A program made the position numbers and the translations under genes. From contig CAJTZW010000005.1 of NCBI GenBank assembly GCA_910584305.1, positions 44,845 to 108,844 on the forward strand: a stretch of DNA of 64,000 nt. The letters run 5' to 3'. Shown one piece after another: positions 16,018 to 27,225 of the stretch. This DNA comes from an uncultured Bacilli bacterium. GTDB lineage: Bacteria; Bacillota_I; Bacilli_A; RF39; UBA660. Each line of letters starts with the position of its first letter. Within the stretch, counting starts at the first letter, position 1. Below the pieces are notes generated by a model. It did not search any database and was not told the DNA's origin. It was given only the letters and a program-made list of their open reading frames with translations.

Positions 16018-16701
16018 TTATTTTTCTAATTCTTCACATTTTCTCTTATCCATAGCTTTGGTATTTTCTAATTGATAGGGTATTCCGAGTTCTTTGTACT
16101 TATAAATACCCATTGTATGATATGGTAAAAGTTCTATTTTTTTTACACATTGATATGGTTTTAGTACTTGTTTTAGTTTTAAAATATATTCTTTATTATC
16201 ATTAATATCTGGAATGATAACTTGTCTTATCCAAATATCTTTCTTTTTCTCTTCACATAAATTTAAAAATTTCCAAAATGATTCCATATTTTTCCCTGTC
16301 ATTTTTAGGTAGTCCTCATCATTTAGAGCTTTAATATCTAACAATACTAAATCTATATATGTCAGGATTTCTTGATTTTGAAGTGGCATTCCCGCAGTAT
16401 CTATACATGTATGTATATCATTTTCTTTACATAGTTTTAATGTTTCTAGTAAGAATTCTTGTTGCAAAAGAGGTTCCCCGCCAGAGAATGTAACCCCTCC
16501 ATCTTTGATATAATTTTTATATTTTAGAATTGTATTACATAGTTCCTCTGGCGTATATATGTTACCTTTCTTTTCTAGCCACGTTTCTGGATTATGGCAA
16601 AACCTACAACGTAATCGGCATCCTTGCATAAATACTGTTACACGGATTCCAGGTCCATCTACAGTACTCATTGTTTCTAGCTTACTTATATATCCTATCA
16701 T
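16018..16701 (-). CDS. pflA: Pyruvate formate-lyase activating enzyme
   Basis: Radical-SAM enzyme that installs the glycyl radical on PflB. The cluster motif is CRLRCRFC (Cys28, Cys32, Cys35), followed by HNPETW, typical of the family. GGVTFSGGEPLLQ near residue 77 is the SAM-binding GGE loop. Length 227. The start codon overlaps the pflB stop (TAATG), giving translational coupling. It indicates mixed-acid fermentation under anaerobic conditions. Confidence 0.95.
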   Translation of the reverse strand: MIGYISKLETMSTVDGPGIRVTVFMQGCRLRCRFCHNPETWLEKKGNIYTPEELCNTILKYKNYIKDGGVTFSGGEPLLQQEFLLETLKLCKENDIHTCIDTAGMPLQNQEILTYIDLVLLDIKALNDEDYLKMTGKNMESFWKFLNLCEEKKKDIWIRQVIIPDINDNKEYILKLKQVLKPYQCVKKIELLPYHTMGIYKYKELGIPYQLENTKAMDKRKCEELEK

Positions 16702-18923
16702 TACATTGTTCCATGAAAAGTCCGATGGATTACTTCAAGTTGTTGTTCTTTACTTAAACGATTAAAACGTACTGCATAGCCTGATACACGAATTGTTAAC
16801 ATTGGATATTTTTCAGGATTTTCCATTGCATCAATCAATGTTTCTCTATTTAGTACATTTACATTTAAATGGTGGGCTCCTTGGTTAAAATATCCATCTA
16901 GTATGGTAACTAAATTTTTGACTTGTGATTCTTCATTTTCTCCGAGAGCTCCTGGAATGATAGAGAATGTATTGGAGATTCCATCTTGACAACAATCTTG
17001 ATATGGAATTTTAGCAACTGAATTTAAAGATGCTAGGGCTCCACTATGGTCTCTACCATGCATTGGATTGGCTCCAGGAGCAAATGCTACTCCTTTCTTT
17101 CTACCGTCTGGGGTCGATCCTGTTTTCTTACCATATACGACATTCGACGTAATTGTTAAAACAGAAAGGGTGTGTTTTGCTTTTTTGTACAATGAATGAC
17201 TTTTTAATTTTGTATAGAAACGGTTTACAAGGTCTACAGCAATACTGTCTACTCTATCATCATCATTTCCATACTGTGGATATTTTCCTTCGATTTCAAA
17301 ATCAATAGCAATTCCTTTTTCATTTCGAATCGGTTTTACTTTTGCATACTTAATAGCGGATAAGGAGTCCGTCGCTACTGATAACCCTGCAACTCCAAAT
17401 GCCATTAAATGTTCAACATCTGTATCATGCAAAGCCATTTGTCCTGCCTCATACGCATATTTATCATGCATATAATGAATGATATTCATAGCATCTACAT
17501 ATGTTTTGGCAACTTTGTCTAATACTTTATCATATGCTTTTATTACAGTTTCATAATTCAACACATTGTCGGTAATCGGTTCTATTTTTTCTACTATTCT
17601 CTCCTCTTTTATTTCATCGATTCCACCATTTATCGCATATAATAGAGCTTTTGCTAAATTGCATCTGGCTCCAAAGAATTGCATCTGCTTTCCTACTGTC
17701 ATACTAGATACACAGCAGGCAATTGCATAATCACTTCCATGGATTGGGCGCATTACATCATCATTTTCATATTGGATAGAATCGGTTTTAATAGATATCT
17801 TTGCACAGTACTTTTTAAAGTTGTCTGGGAGATTTGTAGACCAAAGAATTGTCATGTTTGGTTCTGGCGCAGATTCTAAATTGATTAAAGTGTGCAGATA
17901 GCGAAATGAGTTTTTTGTAACTAAACTTTTACTTTCTGTTAACATTCCCCCGATAGATTCTGTTACCCAAGTAGGATCTCCTGCGAATAGTTCATTGTAT
18001 TCAGGTGTACGTAGATGTCTTGCTATACGAAGTTTAATAATAAATTGATCAATTAGTTCTTGCGCTTCTTTTTCTGTTAGGTTGTCTTCCTTTATATCTC
18101 TTTCAATATAAATATCTAGAAAAGTAGATGTTCTACCTAAACTCATAGCTGCCCCATTATTTTCTTTAATAGCTGCTAAATATCCAAAGTATACCCATTG
18201 GATTGCTTCTTTCGCATTCTTTGCAGGAACAGAAATATCAAATCCATATTTCTCTGCCATATTTTTAATTTTTCCCAATGCTTTTATTTGCTCACTAACT
18301 TCTTCACGTAGGCGAATAGTTTCTTCTGTAATCTCTGCAATCTTATCTAGATCTTTTTTCTTTTCTTCTATTAGAAAATCAATTCCATAGAGGGCAATAC
18401 GACGATAATCCCCAATAATTCTACCTCTTCCATACGCATCAGGAAGCCCTGTGATTAACCCAGCATGGCGAGCTTTACGAATTTCTTTTGTATATGCATC
18501 AAATACTCCATCATTATGAGTTTTACGGTATTCTGTAAACTTATCGTGAATATCTTTATTTAGAATATATCCATACGCTTCTAACGCATTTTCTACCATA
18601 CGCATCCCACCATACGGATTTACTATTCTTTTTAATGGTTTATCAGTTTGGAGACCGACAATTACTTCATTTTCTTTATCAATATATCCAGCATCAAAGC
18701 CATCAATACTAGAAATTTTGTCAACCTCAACATCATATATACCCTTTTTAAGTTCTTCCTGTAGTAATGCTTTACACTTTTCCCAAATTTTGTCAGTTCT
18801 TGTTGTTGTCTCTTCTAAAAACGAATCATCCCCTGTATATTCTGTATAATTCTCTTTGATGAAATCCGCTACATCAACTCTATGTTTCCAATTTTCTCCT
18901 TTAAAATTTTTCCATGCTTCCAT
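16701..18923 (-). CDS. pflB: Formate C-acetyltransferase (pyruvate formate-lyase)
   Basis: Converts pyruvate and CoA to acetyl-CoA and formate by a glycyl radical mechanism. The adjacent catalytic cysteines lie in AIACCVSSM (about 404-405), and the radical glycine is Gly715 in RVSGYAVRF near the C-terminus. Length 740 is standard. The HGRDHSG stretch and [17 protein letters not shown] are typical PFL core motifs. ATG at 18923 has AGGAAGGTGA upstream. It forms an operon with pflA and is expected to be a major catabolic enzyme in this anaerobe. Confidence 0.96.
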   Translation of the reverse strand: MEAWKNFKGENWKHRVDVADFIKENYTEYTGDDSFLEETTTRTDKIWEKCKALLQEELKKGIYDVEVDKISSIDGFDAGYIDKENEVIVGLQTDKPLKRIVNPYGGMRMVENALEAYGYILNKDIHDKFTEYRKTHNDGVFDAYTKEIRKARHAGLITGLPDAYGRGRIIGDYRRIALYGIDFLIEEKKKDLDKIAEITEETIRLREEVSEQIKALGKIKNMAEKYGFDISVPAKNAKEAIQWVYFGYLAAIKENNGAAMSLGRTSTFLDIYIERDIKEDNLTEKEAQELIDQFIIKLRIARHLRTPEYNELFAGDPTWVTESIGGMLTESKSLVTKNSFRYLHTLINLESAPEPNMTILWSTNLPDNFKKYCAKISIKTDSIQYENDDVMRPIHGSDYAIACCVSSMTVGKQMQFFGARCNLAKALLYAINGGIDEIKEERIVEKIEPITDNVLNYETVIKAYDKVLDKVAKTYVDAMNIIHYMHDKYAYEAGQMALHDTDVEHLMAFGVAGLSVATDSLSAIKYAKVKPIRNEKGIAIDFEIEGKYPQYGNDDDRVDSIAVDLVNRFYTKLKSHSLYKKAKHTLSVLTITSNVVYGKKTGSTPDGRKKGVAFAPGANPMHGRDHSGALASLNSVAKIPYQDCCQDGISNTFSIIPGALGENEESQVKNLVTILDGYFNQGAHHLNVNVLNRETLIDAMENPEKYPMLTIRVSGYAVRFNRLSKEQQLEVIHRTFHGTM

Positions 18924-18954
18924 CTTATCACCTTCCTGTTTTTATTATAGCATG

Positions 18955-21047
<2,093 letters not shown>

Positions 21048-21064
21048 TTGTTATTATAATCTTA

Positions 21065-21874
21065 TTATTTGATAAAATTTTGTGTAATTATTGTTAATTG
21101 TGCTAAACAATCTTCTGAAAAACCAGCTAAGTTCATTACGAATTGCAATAAAATAGGAAGTAATAAGAAGACAATTCCAGCTATAATTCTCTTTAAGAAT
21201 CTTTTTCCAGAAGTTTTTAAATCTTTATCTTCTCCTGTGAATACGACTTTTAAGAAATCAATAATTCCAAGAACAATAATTAATACTGGGACAAGTATTC
21301 TTATCACTGTATATACCCTTTGTATAAAACTCCAAGTATCATACCCAAACATTCCGCAATAAACTGCAGTAGATCCTGAACTTGATGTAGATTTCCATAC
21401 TAAAGTTGGCTGATCACTCCTGATTATTGTCACAATCTTATCACCGATTATAATAGGAATCTGAAAGCTCGACCTATTAGTCAATACTGTATATATGGCA
21501 TCTTCAACATCTTCCCATGCACCTTCATCTCTATTCCACATCTGGTATTTATTATGAAGATATAAATGTGAAGGGCAGGAGGATGAATCTGTAAATGAAA
21601 TTTTCATTTGGAACATATTTGTTTCATTCAATGTATCCTTCAATGTATTTAATAATGAACTATCATGTATAGTAATCTGATTTGTAACAGACCTTTTTAT
21701 AGTAATATTTTGTACATCGGCAAAAACGTCCGAACCGAACAGAGGAATAAATTTTGAAACATATTCCCTATCCCCTGACTCTAACTCATATTCACACACA
21801 AGTGTTGCATTTACAGAATTCATACAAAAGAATAGTGCAAAAATAGTCGCTCCTAAATAGAATAACTTCTTCAT
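21065..21874 (-). CDS. Secreted membrane protein with a pilin-like (TrbC/VirB2-like) tail
   Basis: A 269-residue exported protein. Residues 1-23 are a signal peptide ending near VNA. The ectodomain (24-180) has paired cysteines (CEYELES; SSSCPSHLY; YCGMFGYD), so disulfides are likely. Two C-terminal helices, IRILVPVLIIVLGIIDFLKV and AGIVFLLLPILLQFV, flank a charged GEDKDLKTSGKRFLKR loop, the layout of VirB2/TrbC-type pilins. A final Cys lies in EDCLAQ. It begins two bases after the 52-residue membrane protein and is probably co-transcribed with it. No conjugation genes are nearby, so a conjugative pilus is unlikely; its true role is unknown. Confidence 0.65.
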   Translation of the reverse strand: MKKLFYLGATIFALFFCMNSVNATLVCEYELESGDREYVSKFIPLFGSDVFADVQNITIKRSVTNQITIHDSSLLNTLKDTLNETNMFQMKISFTDSSSCPSHLYLHNKYQMWNRDEGAWEDVEDAIYTVLTNRSSFQIPIIIGDKIVTIIRSDQPTLVWKSTSSSGSTAVYCGMFGYDTWSFIQRVYTVIRILVPVLIIVLGIIDFLKVVFTGEDKDLKTSGKRFLKRIIAGIVFLLLPILLQFVMNLAGFSEDCLAQLTIITQNFIK

Positions 21875-21876
21875 GA

Positions 21877-22035
21877 TTACCCCTGCTTATTTAGTGCACG
21901 ATATGCTACTACAAATACTAGAATTCCTAAAAAGAATAGACCTATCCATAATAACGGGTTACTACTATTATTAATAATCCATTCTTTAAAATTATCTGCA
22001 ACGCCATTTATACTATCTATTATATTTAATACCAT
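21877..22035 (-). CDS. 52-residue single-helix membrane protein
   Basis: Starts with MVLNIIDSINGVADNFKEW and has one membrane helix, LLWIGLFFLGILVFVVAY (about 28-45), ending RALNKQG. The ribosome site AGGTGAT precedes the ATG at 22035. It sits eight bases after pcrA and two bases before the pilin-like gene, so it belongs to the same operon. Its size and position suggest a partner of the 269-residue membrane protein. No family recognised. Confidence 0.6.
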   Translation of the reverse strand: MVLNIIDSINGVADNFKEWIINNSSNPLLWIGLFFLGILVFVVAYRALNKQG

Positions 22036-22043
22036 ATGATCAC

Positions 22044-24131
22044 CTATATCTTTCTATACGTTTTATGCCCTTTTAACAGTTTTTTAATTCCATATGGATG
22101 AGGGAATGCGATTGTTAAGATACTTTTATCTACACTGACAATCACACCTTCCCCAAATGTATCATGTAATACCTTTTCACCCACTTTATATTCTATATTA
22201 TCATTTATTTCTGATTTGTCAAATATTTTTACTTTGTTTTCTTCTTTTATAACATCACTATCTAGTAAATCTTCATTGATTTCTTCTATGAATCTACTTG
22301 GTGCATTATAACTATCCATACCATAGATTGTTCTTTTTCTAGCATTAATTAAATACAGTCCTTGTTTGGCCCTTGTTATTGCAACATAGCAAAGCCTTCT
22401 TTCTTCTTCTAATGCTTCTGTTTCAAATAAGGAATTGTTATGTGGGAATATTCCTTCTTCTAAGCCGATAATAAATACATAGTCAAATTCAAGTCCTTTT
22501 GCAGAGTGGACTGTCATCAGTGTAATCACATCATTGTTCTCTTTATGTTCTTCAATATCCGATACTAGGCTTATTTCTGCTAAAAATTCTTCTAGGGATA
22601 TAATACCATTTTTTTCCTCAAAGTTTTTTGTAATTGTTTTGAATTCTTCTAAGTTTTCAAGGCGGATATCTGCTTCCATAGAATCCTCTTCTTCTAATTC
22701 TTTTTTTATCCCTGTTTTCTCTAAAATTAGATTCACAAGTTCTGTTAATGAACAAGAATCTGCTTGCATTCTTAATTCTTCAATAATTTTTTTAAATTCT
22801 AGTTCCTTTCCACTATCGATTGCATCATATAAAGCACACCCTTGAAGTAGGGCTTTTTGATTCAAATTTTCGATGGTTTTAAGACCAATACCCCTCTTTG
22901 GAACATTGATAATTCTTTCTAGACTAGCATCATCATATGTATTATAAATTAGTTTCATATAGGATATCAAATCTTTAATCTCTTTTCTATTATAGAAATA
23001 AAAGCTCCCTACAACTTTATATGGAATATTCTCTTTTAAAAGAACTTCTTCCATATTTCTTGATTGTGCATTGGTTCTATATAATACTGCAATGGATGAA
23101 GCAGAAACACCCTCATCAAATAGTTTATATATTTGCTTTATTACATATTCTGCCTCATCCTTTTCCGTAGAAGCCTTATGGTATTTTATTTTTAAACCAG
23201 TCTCATTTTCAGTCCATAAATTTTTCTCTTTTTTCATTTTATTATTTTTAATAACATCATTGGCTGCTTCTAATATCGTTTTTGTTGAACGATAATTTTG
23301 TTCTAAAAGAATTGTCTTTGATGCAGGAAAATCTTTTTCAAAATTTAAGATATTTTTATAATTTGCTCCACGCCAAGAATAAATCGATTGAGAATCATCT
23401 CCTACGACACAAATATTTTGATATTTAGCTGATATCATTTTCGTCAGGATATATTGTGCTTGGTTGGTATCTTGATACTCATCAATTAATATATATTGAT
23501 ATCTTTCTTGATATTGTTTTAAAACTTCTGGGTATGTTCTAAACAAAATAATAGGTAGTGTTAGCAAATCGTCAAAATCCACAGAATTATTGATTAATAA
23601 TTTGTGCTCATACTTTTTATATACACTGGCTACAACTTCTTCAAAATCCGTTGCTGCAATCCTATCATATTCATGACTATCAACGAGTTCATTTTTTGCG
23701 CCACTTATTTTACTTCGAATTGCCTTTGGATTGTATTCTTTAATATCATATCCATTATCTTTCATAATTTTTTTTATAATTGTAAGTGAATCATCACTAT
23801 CTAGGATAGTAAAATTACTTTTATACCCCAATTTTTCATAATTATCTCGTAAAATTGAAAGTCCAAAAGAATGGAATGTCGATATTTGAATTTCATAGCC
23901 AATACTTCCTAGCATATGAATAACACGTTCTTTCATTTCTTTTGCAGCCTTATTTGTAAATGTAATTGCTAGAATATGTCCTGGATGAATTCCTAATTCT
24001 TCTACTAAGTAGGCAATGCGGGTTGTTAGGACTCTTGTCTTTCCACTCCCTGCCCCAGCAAGTACAAGTAAAGGGCCATCTGTGGTTTTGACTGCTATTT
24101 GTTGCATGTCATTTAATGTATCTAATTTCAT
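22044..24131 (-). CDS. pcrA: ATP-dependent DNA helicase, PcrA/UvrD type
   Basis: Superfamily 1A 3'-5' helicase for repair and plasmid replication. Walker A is AGAGSGKTRVL (about 28-36), motif Ia TFTNKAAKEM, motif II DEYQDTN, motif III GDDSQSIYSWRGAN, motif IV LEQNYRS, motif V TVHSAKGLEF and motif VI VAITRAKQGL. The C-terminal segment (KVGEKVLHDTFGEGVIVSVD) is the Tudor-like domain that contacts RNA polymerase in PcrA. Length 695 is slightly short. ATG at 24131 with AAGGTGA. It heads the unit with the small membrane proteins. Confidence 0.95.
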   Translation of the reverse strand: MKLDTLNDMQQIAVKTTDGPLLVLAGAGSGKTRVLTTRIAYLVEELGIHPGHILAITFTNKAAKEMKERVIHMLGSIGYEIQISTFHSFGLSILRDNYEKLGYKSNFTILDSDDSLTIIKKIMKDNGYDIKEYNPKAIRSKISGAKNELVDSHEYDRIAATDFEEVVASVYKKYEHKLLINNSVDFDDLLTLPIILFRTYPEVLKQYQERYQYILIDEYQDTNQAQYILTKMISAKYQNICVVGDDSQSIYSWRGANYKNILNFEKDFPASKTILLEQNYRSTKTILEAANDVIKNNKMKKEKNLWTENETGLKIKYHKASTEKDEAEYVIKQIYKLFDEGVSASSIAVLYRTNAQSRNMEEVLLKENIPYKVVGSFYFYNRKEIKDLISYMKLIYNTYDDASLERIINVPKRGIGLKTIENLNQKALLQGCALYDAIDSGKELEFKKIIEELRMQADSCSLTELVNLILEKTGIKKELEEEDSMEADIRLENLEEFKTITKNFEEKNGIISLEEFLAEISLVSDIEEHKENNDVITLMTVHSAKGLEFDYVFIIGLEEGIFPHNNSLFETEALEEERRLCYVAITRAKQGLYLINARKRTIYGMDSYNAPSRFIEEINEDLLDSDVIKEENKVKIFDKSEINDNIEYKVGEKVLHDTFGEGVIVSVDKSILTIAFPHPYGIKKLLKGHKTYRKI

Positions 24132-24153
24132 TCTTTCACCTTCTCTTAATTAT

Positions 24154-24847
24154 TTATTTCTTCATTTTTATTTCAATCATAAATTTATCAAAATCCGATT
24201 CAGATAATTTATCTTGTACAATTCTATATTTTTCAAACTCGGATAAAGTAAAACTTTCTGCGACTTTAATGGAAACTTTACCTGGATTATCTAGTTCCTC
24301 TCTTTCATTAAACTGTAAAAATACATCTAATCTTTTTTCCAATCTTCGGCAGTATGTAAGAAATCCTTACATACTGAATTTCTATCTAATTCGTGTTCTA
24401 AAATATTATTTAAATGCATCGTAACATTATTTCTAGTTGTATCAAAAAGTTCATCAAAATATGGATCATTTCCGTTGTTTTTAAATCTTTCGACATTCAA
24501 ATTATAGCCTTTTATTAGGTATTCTTTAATTTTTCATTAGCCCATATTCTAAATTTAGTTCCCTCTTCAGATTTTACACGGAAACCAATAGCAATTATCA
24601 TATCTAAATTATAATAATTAGTTGGTTTTGTAGAAAATTCGGAATTTCCGAATTTTCTCATAGTATTCGTCTCTATTAGTTCATTTTCTAAATATATATT
24701 CTTGATATGTTCATTAATCGTCGATTTTGCTTTATTATATAATTTGCTTATTTGTTCCTGTGTAAGCCAAATATTTTCATTCTCTAAAATAACTTCAACT
24801 TTTATATTATTGCCTAATTCATATATTAAAAAATTGTTTTTTTTCAT
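24154..24847 (-). pseudogene. Scrambled RhuM-family gene
   Basis: A mosaic of pieces of RhuM-type proteins in the wrong order. Residues 1-110 from the ATG at 24847 are a normal RhuM N-terminus (ENIWLTQEQISKLYNKAKST; YNLDMIIAIGFRVKSEEGTK). A frame change at NEKLKNT is followed in the next frame by EYLIKGYNLNVERFKNNGND, the normal continuation. Then comes LFDTTRNNVTMHLNNIL and SVCKDFLHTAEDWKK, which are N-terminal RhuM features again. After a second frame change, LDVFLQFNEREELDNPGKVS gives a genuine RhuM C-terminus. The joins fall at short stretches the copies would share (DEL; DWKK). A functional product is very unlikely. Confidence 0.75.
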
Positions 24848-24860
24848 TCATCACACCCCC

Positions 24861-24995
24861 TTACAATACAACAGAAATTTTAATTGTTAAACTCCTTTTA
24901 TTTTTAATACCAATCCAATTGTTATTAAGTTTTTTAAACTGTGCCATTTCAGTTAGCATACTGTATTCTTTTTCATTTATCTCTTGTTGTCTTGT
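24861..24995 (-). pseudogene. Fragment resembling the middle of DinD
   Basis: An open stretch beginning YTRQQEINEKEYSMLTEMAQ, with no start codon or ribosome site. TRxQEIxEKEYxxLTE resembles the part of DinD that normally follows YFAVQ. The DinD-like gene at 287-694 loses similarity exactly there, so this could be the complementary half. The resemblance is short and judged by eye. Confidence 0.4.
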
Positions 24996-25025
24996 ATATA
25001 TTTAAATAATTTCTATTTTTTTCTT
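24991..25025. repeat. 35-bp sequence shared with 705-739
   Basis: 31 of 35 positions match 705-739; it includes the TAG stop of the Fic gene. See the entry at 705. Confidence 0.6.
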
Positions 25026-25672
25026 ACACCATTTTCCTTTTCTATATCAGTCCTTACTATCATTTTACGAAGATATTCTTTCAATGGGCCTAATTCACAA
25101 GTAGCACCTGCAATCGTAAGAGCCTGAATTAACCCATCTTTTTCATTTGCCGAAATATTTGAATAATCTAAGCTATATTTACCAAATGAAATATATTGAC
25201 TCACATAATTAACGTATTGCCTTAAAAATTCTCTCTCAACTCTTCCGTTACCTTCCCTAAATGGATGAATTATATCTAGTTCACTATATAGATAGGTAAG
25301 TACATCTACCAATGCTTCTTCATTATTTATCCGAATTGCTAATTTTCTTGCTTTCTCTAAAGTATCTTTTAGATTAAAATAGATAAAATTTGGAAGACAA
25401 AATGGAATATTTTTCTCAATTACTTCATCTCGTATTTGTCCTGCGAAGGGATAAATATCCTCGAACAATATCTTATGAATATTTAAATAATAATCTACAG
25501 TGAACTTCATCTCTGTTTGATTTAAGTATAGCTTCGCCAATTTATAATTTGTAATTACTCTCTCCACTTTTTCCAATTCTTCATTATTTTCTAAACCACA
25601 ATTATTTTTCAATAATCCGTTTTCTAATTCGGCGGTAGATTTATAATTTAATATATCCTCATATCTTGCCAT
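25013..25672 (-). CDS. Fic-domain toxin (class I, VbhT/FicT-like)
   Basis: Fic enzymes transfer AMP or a related group from a nucleotide onto target proteins. The 219-residue protein has the complete active-site motif HPFREGNGRVEREFLRQY (His136 catalytic, Arg144 for phosphate), and FAGQIRDEVIEKN as the target-docking flap region. It lacks an internal inhibitory helix, which is instead supplied by the upstream small protein. The two genes overlap by 14 bases. The FicT branch AMPylates GyrB and ParE; whether this one does is unproven. The 3' end lies in the 35-bp repeat. Confidence 0.88.
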   Translation of the reverse strand: MARYEDILNYKSTAELENGLLKNNCGLENNEELEKVERVITNYKLAKLYLNQTEMKFTVDYYLNIHKILFEDIYPFAGQIRDEVIEKNIPFCLPNFIYFNLKDTLEKARKLAIRINNEEALVDVLTYLYSELDIIHPFREGNGRVEREFLRQYVNYVSQYISFGKYSLDYSNISANEKDGLIQALTIAGATCELGPLKEYLRKMIVRTDIEKENGVRKK

Positions 25673-25844
25673 TATTTTTCCTTCCTTTTACCTTTTGAGT
25701 AATAGATCTTAAAAAACTACTCTCTTTTGATGGATTCTGTAAAATTTGTTTTATTTTCTCAATCTCTTCTTCTGTAGGAGCTAGGTTTTCAATCTGACTT
25801 GATGCTTTAATATATTTAAGAGCTTTTTCGATTTCTTTATCCAT
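25659..25844 (-). CDS. VbhA/FicA-like antitoxin of the Fic toxin
   Basis: A 61-residue protein. ASSQIENLAPTEEEIEK carries the Fic inhibitory motif (S/T)xxxE(G/N): Ser15, Glu19, Asn20. The motif glutamate displaces the gamma-phosphate of ATP in the Fic active site. The downstream LAPTEEEIEKIKQIL helix also matches VbhA, which reads EGLEPT then a helix. The overlap with the toxin start and the order antitoxin-toxin are as in class I Fic systems. The positively charged tail (KVKGRKNNGK) is unassigned. Confidence 0.8.
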   Translation of the reverse strand: MDKEIEKALKYIKASSQIENLAPTEEEIEKIKQILQNPSKESSFLRSITQKVKGRKNNGKI

Positions 25845-25852
25845 TTTTTATC

Positions 25853-26263
25853 TCACTTTCTAAATATTAAGAATTTACTAAAAATATAATTTATAATAAC
25901 TACCACTACATTAGATATAATTTTGGCTACTAAAGAATTCATTTTTATAGTATCAATCATGATAACCATGAGAATCATATCCACTACAAGAGAAAACAAT
26001 CTAGCCCCAACAAATGCTACAGCCTCTTTTGTAGTTTCTTCTTTACTCTTGTTTTTACTTTCAAATACTAGCAGTTTATTTGTCATAAAAGCAAAAATTA
26101 CAGATAAAGTCCAGGCAATAACGTTGCTTAGTTTATACTCTACATGACATATATCATTACATATCCAAAATGCTACAATATTTATAACAGTAGCTAATAC
26201 TCCAAATATTAGGTATAAAATCAATTCTTTATATTTTCTATATAAGTCTTTACATATACTCAT
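25853..26263 (-). CDS. GtrA-like membrane protein
   Basis: Four-helix membrane protein of the GtrA/DPMS3 family, 136 residues, thought to help flip or present polyprenyl-linked sugars. The typical N-terminus YLIFGVLATVINIVAFWIC and the loop FMTNKLLVFESKNKS with the TNK(x)xVF motif are present. It acts with a GtrB-type polyprenyl-phosphate glycosyltransferase; one is at 33432-34379. It is the distal gene of a unit with the three transferases upstream. Confidence 0.85.
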   Translation of the reverse strand: MSICKDLYRKYKELILYLIFGVLATVINIVAFWICNDICHVEYKLSNVIAWTLSVIFAFMTNKLLVFESKNKSKEETTKEAVAFVGARLFSLVVDMILMVIMIDTIKMNSLVAKIISNVVVVIINYIFSKFLIFRK

Positions 26264-26274
26264 ATTCCCACTCC

Positions 26275-26754
26275 TTACAAACTGTCTACAAAGTCTTCAA
26301 TCATATGAATAATTTTCTGATTATCACTAATATATTTATCTGGTTTAAAACCTTTTGCCTCTTCTAATATTTGGTCTAATTTATTTAAATTTTTGCAAGT
26401 CAATATGTAGTTCTTTTTCACAAATTCATCTACGATTTGCTGTTGATGGTCATTTGTATGTTCTTTATATTTAGATAATCTTGGAATGGCAATCACTCTT
26501 TTATTTTTACGAATTGCCCCTAAGATAGAACCGACCCCTCCATGGGTGATAATTAAATCTGCCTGATCTATTAATTTATCGAATTTCTTCATAGGTATTA
26601 GATCAAATATTTCCATAGTATCAGATTCATATTTTGTAAAACCTGCTTGTACTATCACTTTATCTTTTATATTTCCTTTTTTTATTTGTTTATCAATCGC
26701 TTTTAACAACCTTTCAAAAGGTTTATCCTGTGTCCCTAAAGTTACTAAAATCAT
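26275..26754 (-). CDS. Alg13/PssE-like catalytic subunit of a split glycosyltransferase
   Basis: The C-terminal (donor-binding) half of a GT28-type enzyme, 159 residues. ILVTLGTQDKPFERLLKAI begins the Rossmann domain, and ADLIITHGGVGSILGAIRKN (about 67-86) is the UDP-sugar binding loop. It works with the membrane-associated acceptor half encoded immediately upstream (overlap of four bases). In streptococcal clusters the pair is Cps14G/Cps14F; in others PssE/PssD. It should add the second sugar, often galactose or glucuronic acid, to a lipid-linked unit. Confidence 0.85.
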   Translation of the reverse strand: MILVTLGTQDKPFERLLKAIDKQIKKGNIKDKVIVQAGFTKYESDTMEIFDLIPMKKFDKLIDQADLIITHGGVGSILGAIRKNKRVIAIPRLSKYKEHTNDHQQQIVDEFVKKNYILTCKNLNKLDQILEEAKGFKPDKYISDNQKIIHMIEDFVDSL

Positions 26755-27224
26755 CTAAAAATCCAACCTCCATAGATAGCTTTTGGGTATAATTTTAACA
26801 TAGACTCCCATTGTACTATGAATAAATCTGCTATCGGGTATACAATTCTTCCTGCTAATGTTTTGGTATTCATATTCGCAAATGTTTCAATATAAATTAC
26901 TTTTTTTCGAAATATGTGTGCTATATAACACATTGGTACTGCTGTATGTGAACCTGTCGTTACAACTACATCTGGCTTTAATTTAAAGAAGTAATAAATA
27001 CTCTTTAAACAATTCCATGGAAAAATAAATATGTATGATAACATATGTTCTTTTGTTCCATATGCTAAATAACTGACATGTTCTTTATATTCTTCTTTTA
27101 ATGAGGCATTTGATTTTGTTTTCTCTGTCATAATATGATAATCATATTTTTTAAACAGTGGTTTTAATTCTAACAATTCTGTTAGGTGACCCCCTGTACT
27201 TGATATAAATAAAATCTTCTTCAT
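26751..27224 (-). CDS. Alg14/PssD-like membrane subunit of a split glycosyltransferase
   Basis: 157 residues; ILFISSTGGHLTELLELKPL is the family start (SxGGH) and VVTTGSHTAVPMCYIA (about 96-111) the acceptor pocket. A hydrophobic segment near residue 74 would attach it to the membrane and recruit the Alg13-like partner. It starts two bases after the GT4 gene and overlaps the next gene by four bases. Confidence 0.85.
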   Translation of the reverse strand: MKKILFISSTGGHLTELLELKPLFKKYDYHIMTEKTKSNASLKEEYKEHVSYLAYGTKEHMLSYIFIFPWNCLKSIYYFFKLKPDVVVTTGSHTAVPMCYIAHIFRKKVIYIETFANMNTKTLAGRIVYPIADLFIVQWESMLKLYPKAIYGGWIFR

Positions 27225-27225
27225 A

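Noticed and set aside
21065..21874. Component of a conjugation system
   Set aside because: The pilin-like tail is suggestive, but no VirB4, VirD4 or relaxase gene is near and the neighbours are core genes.
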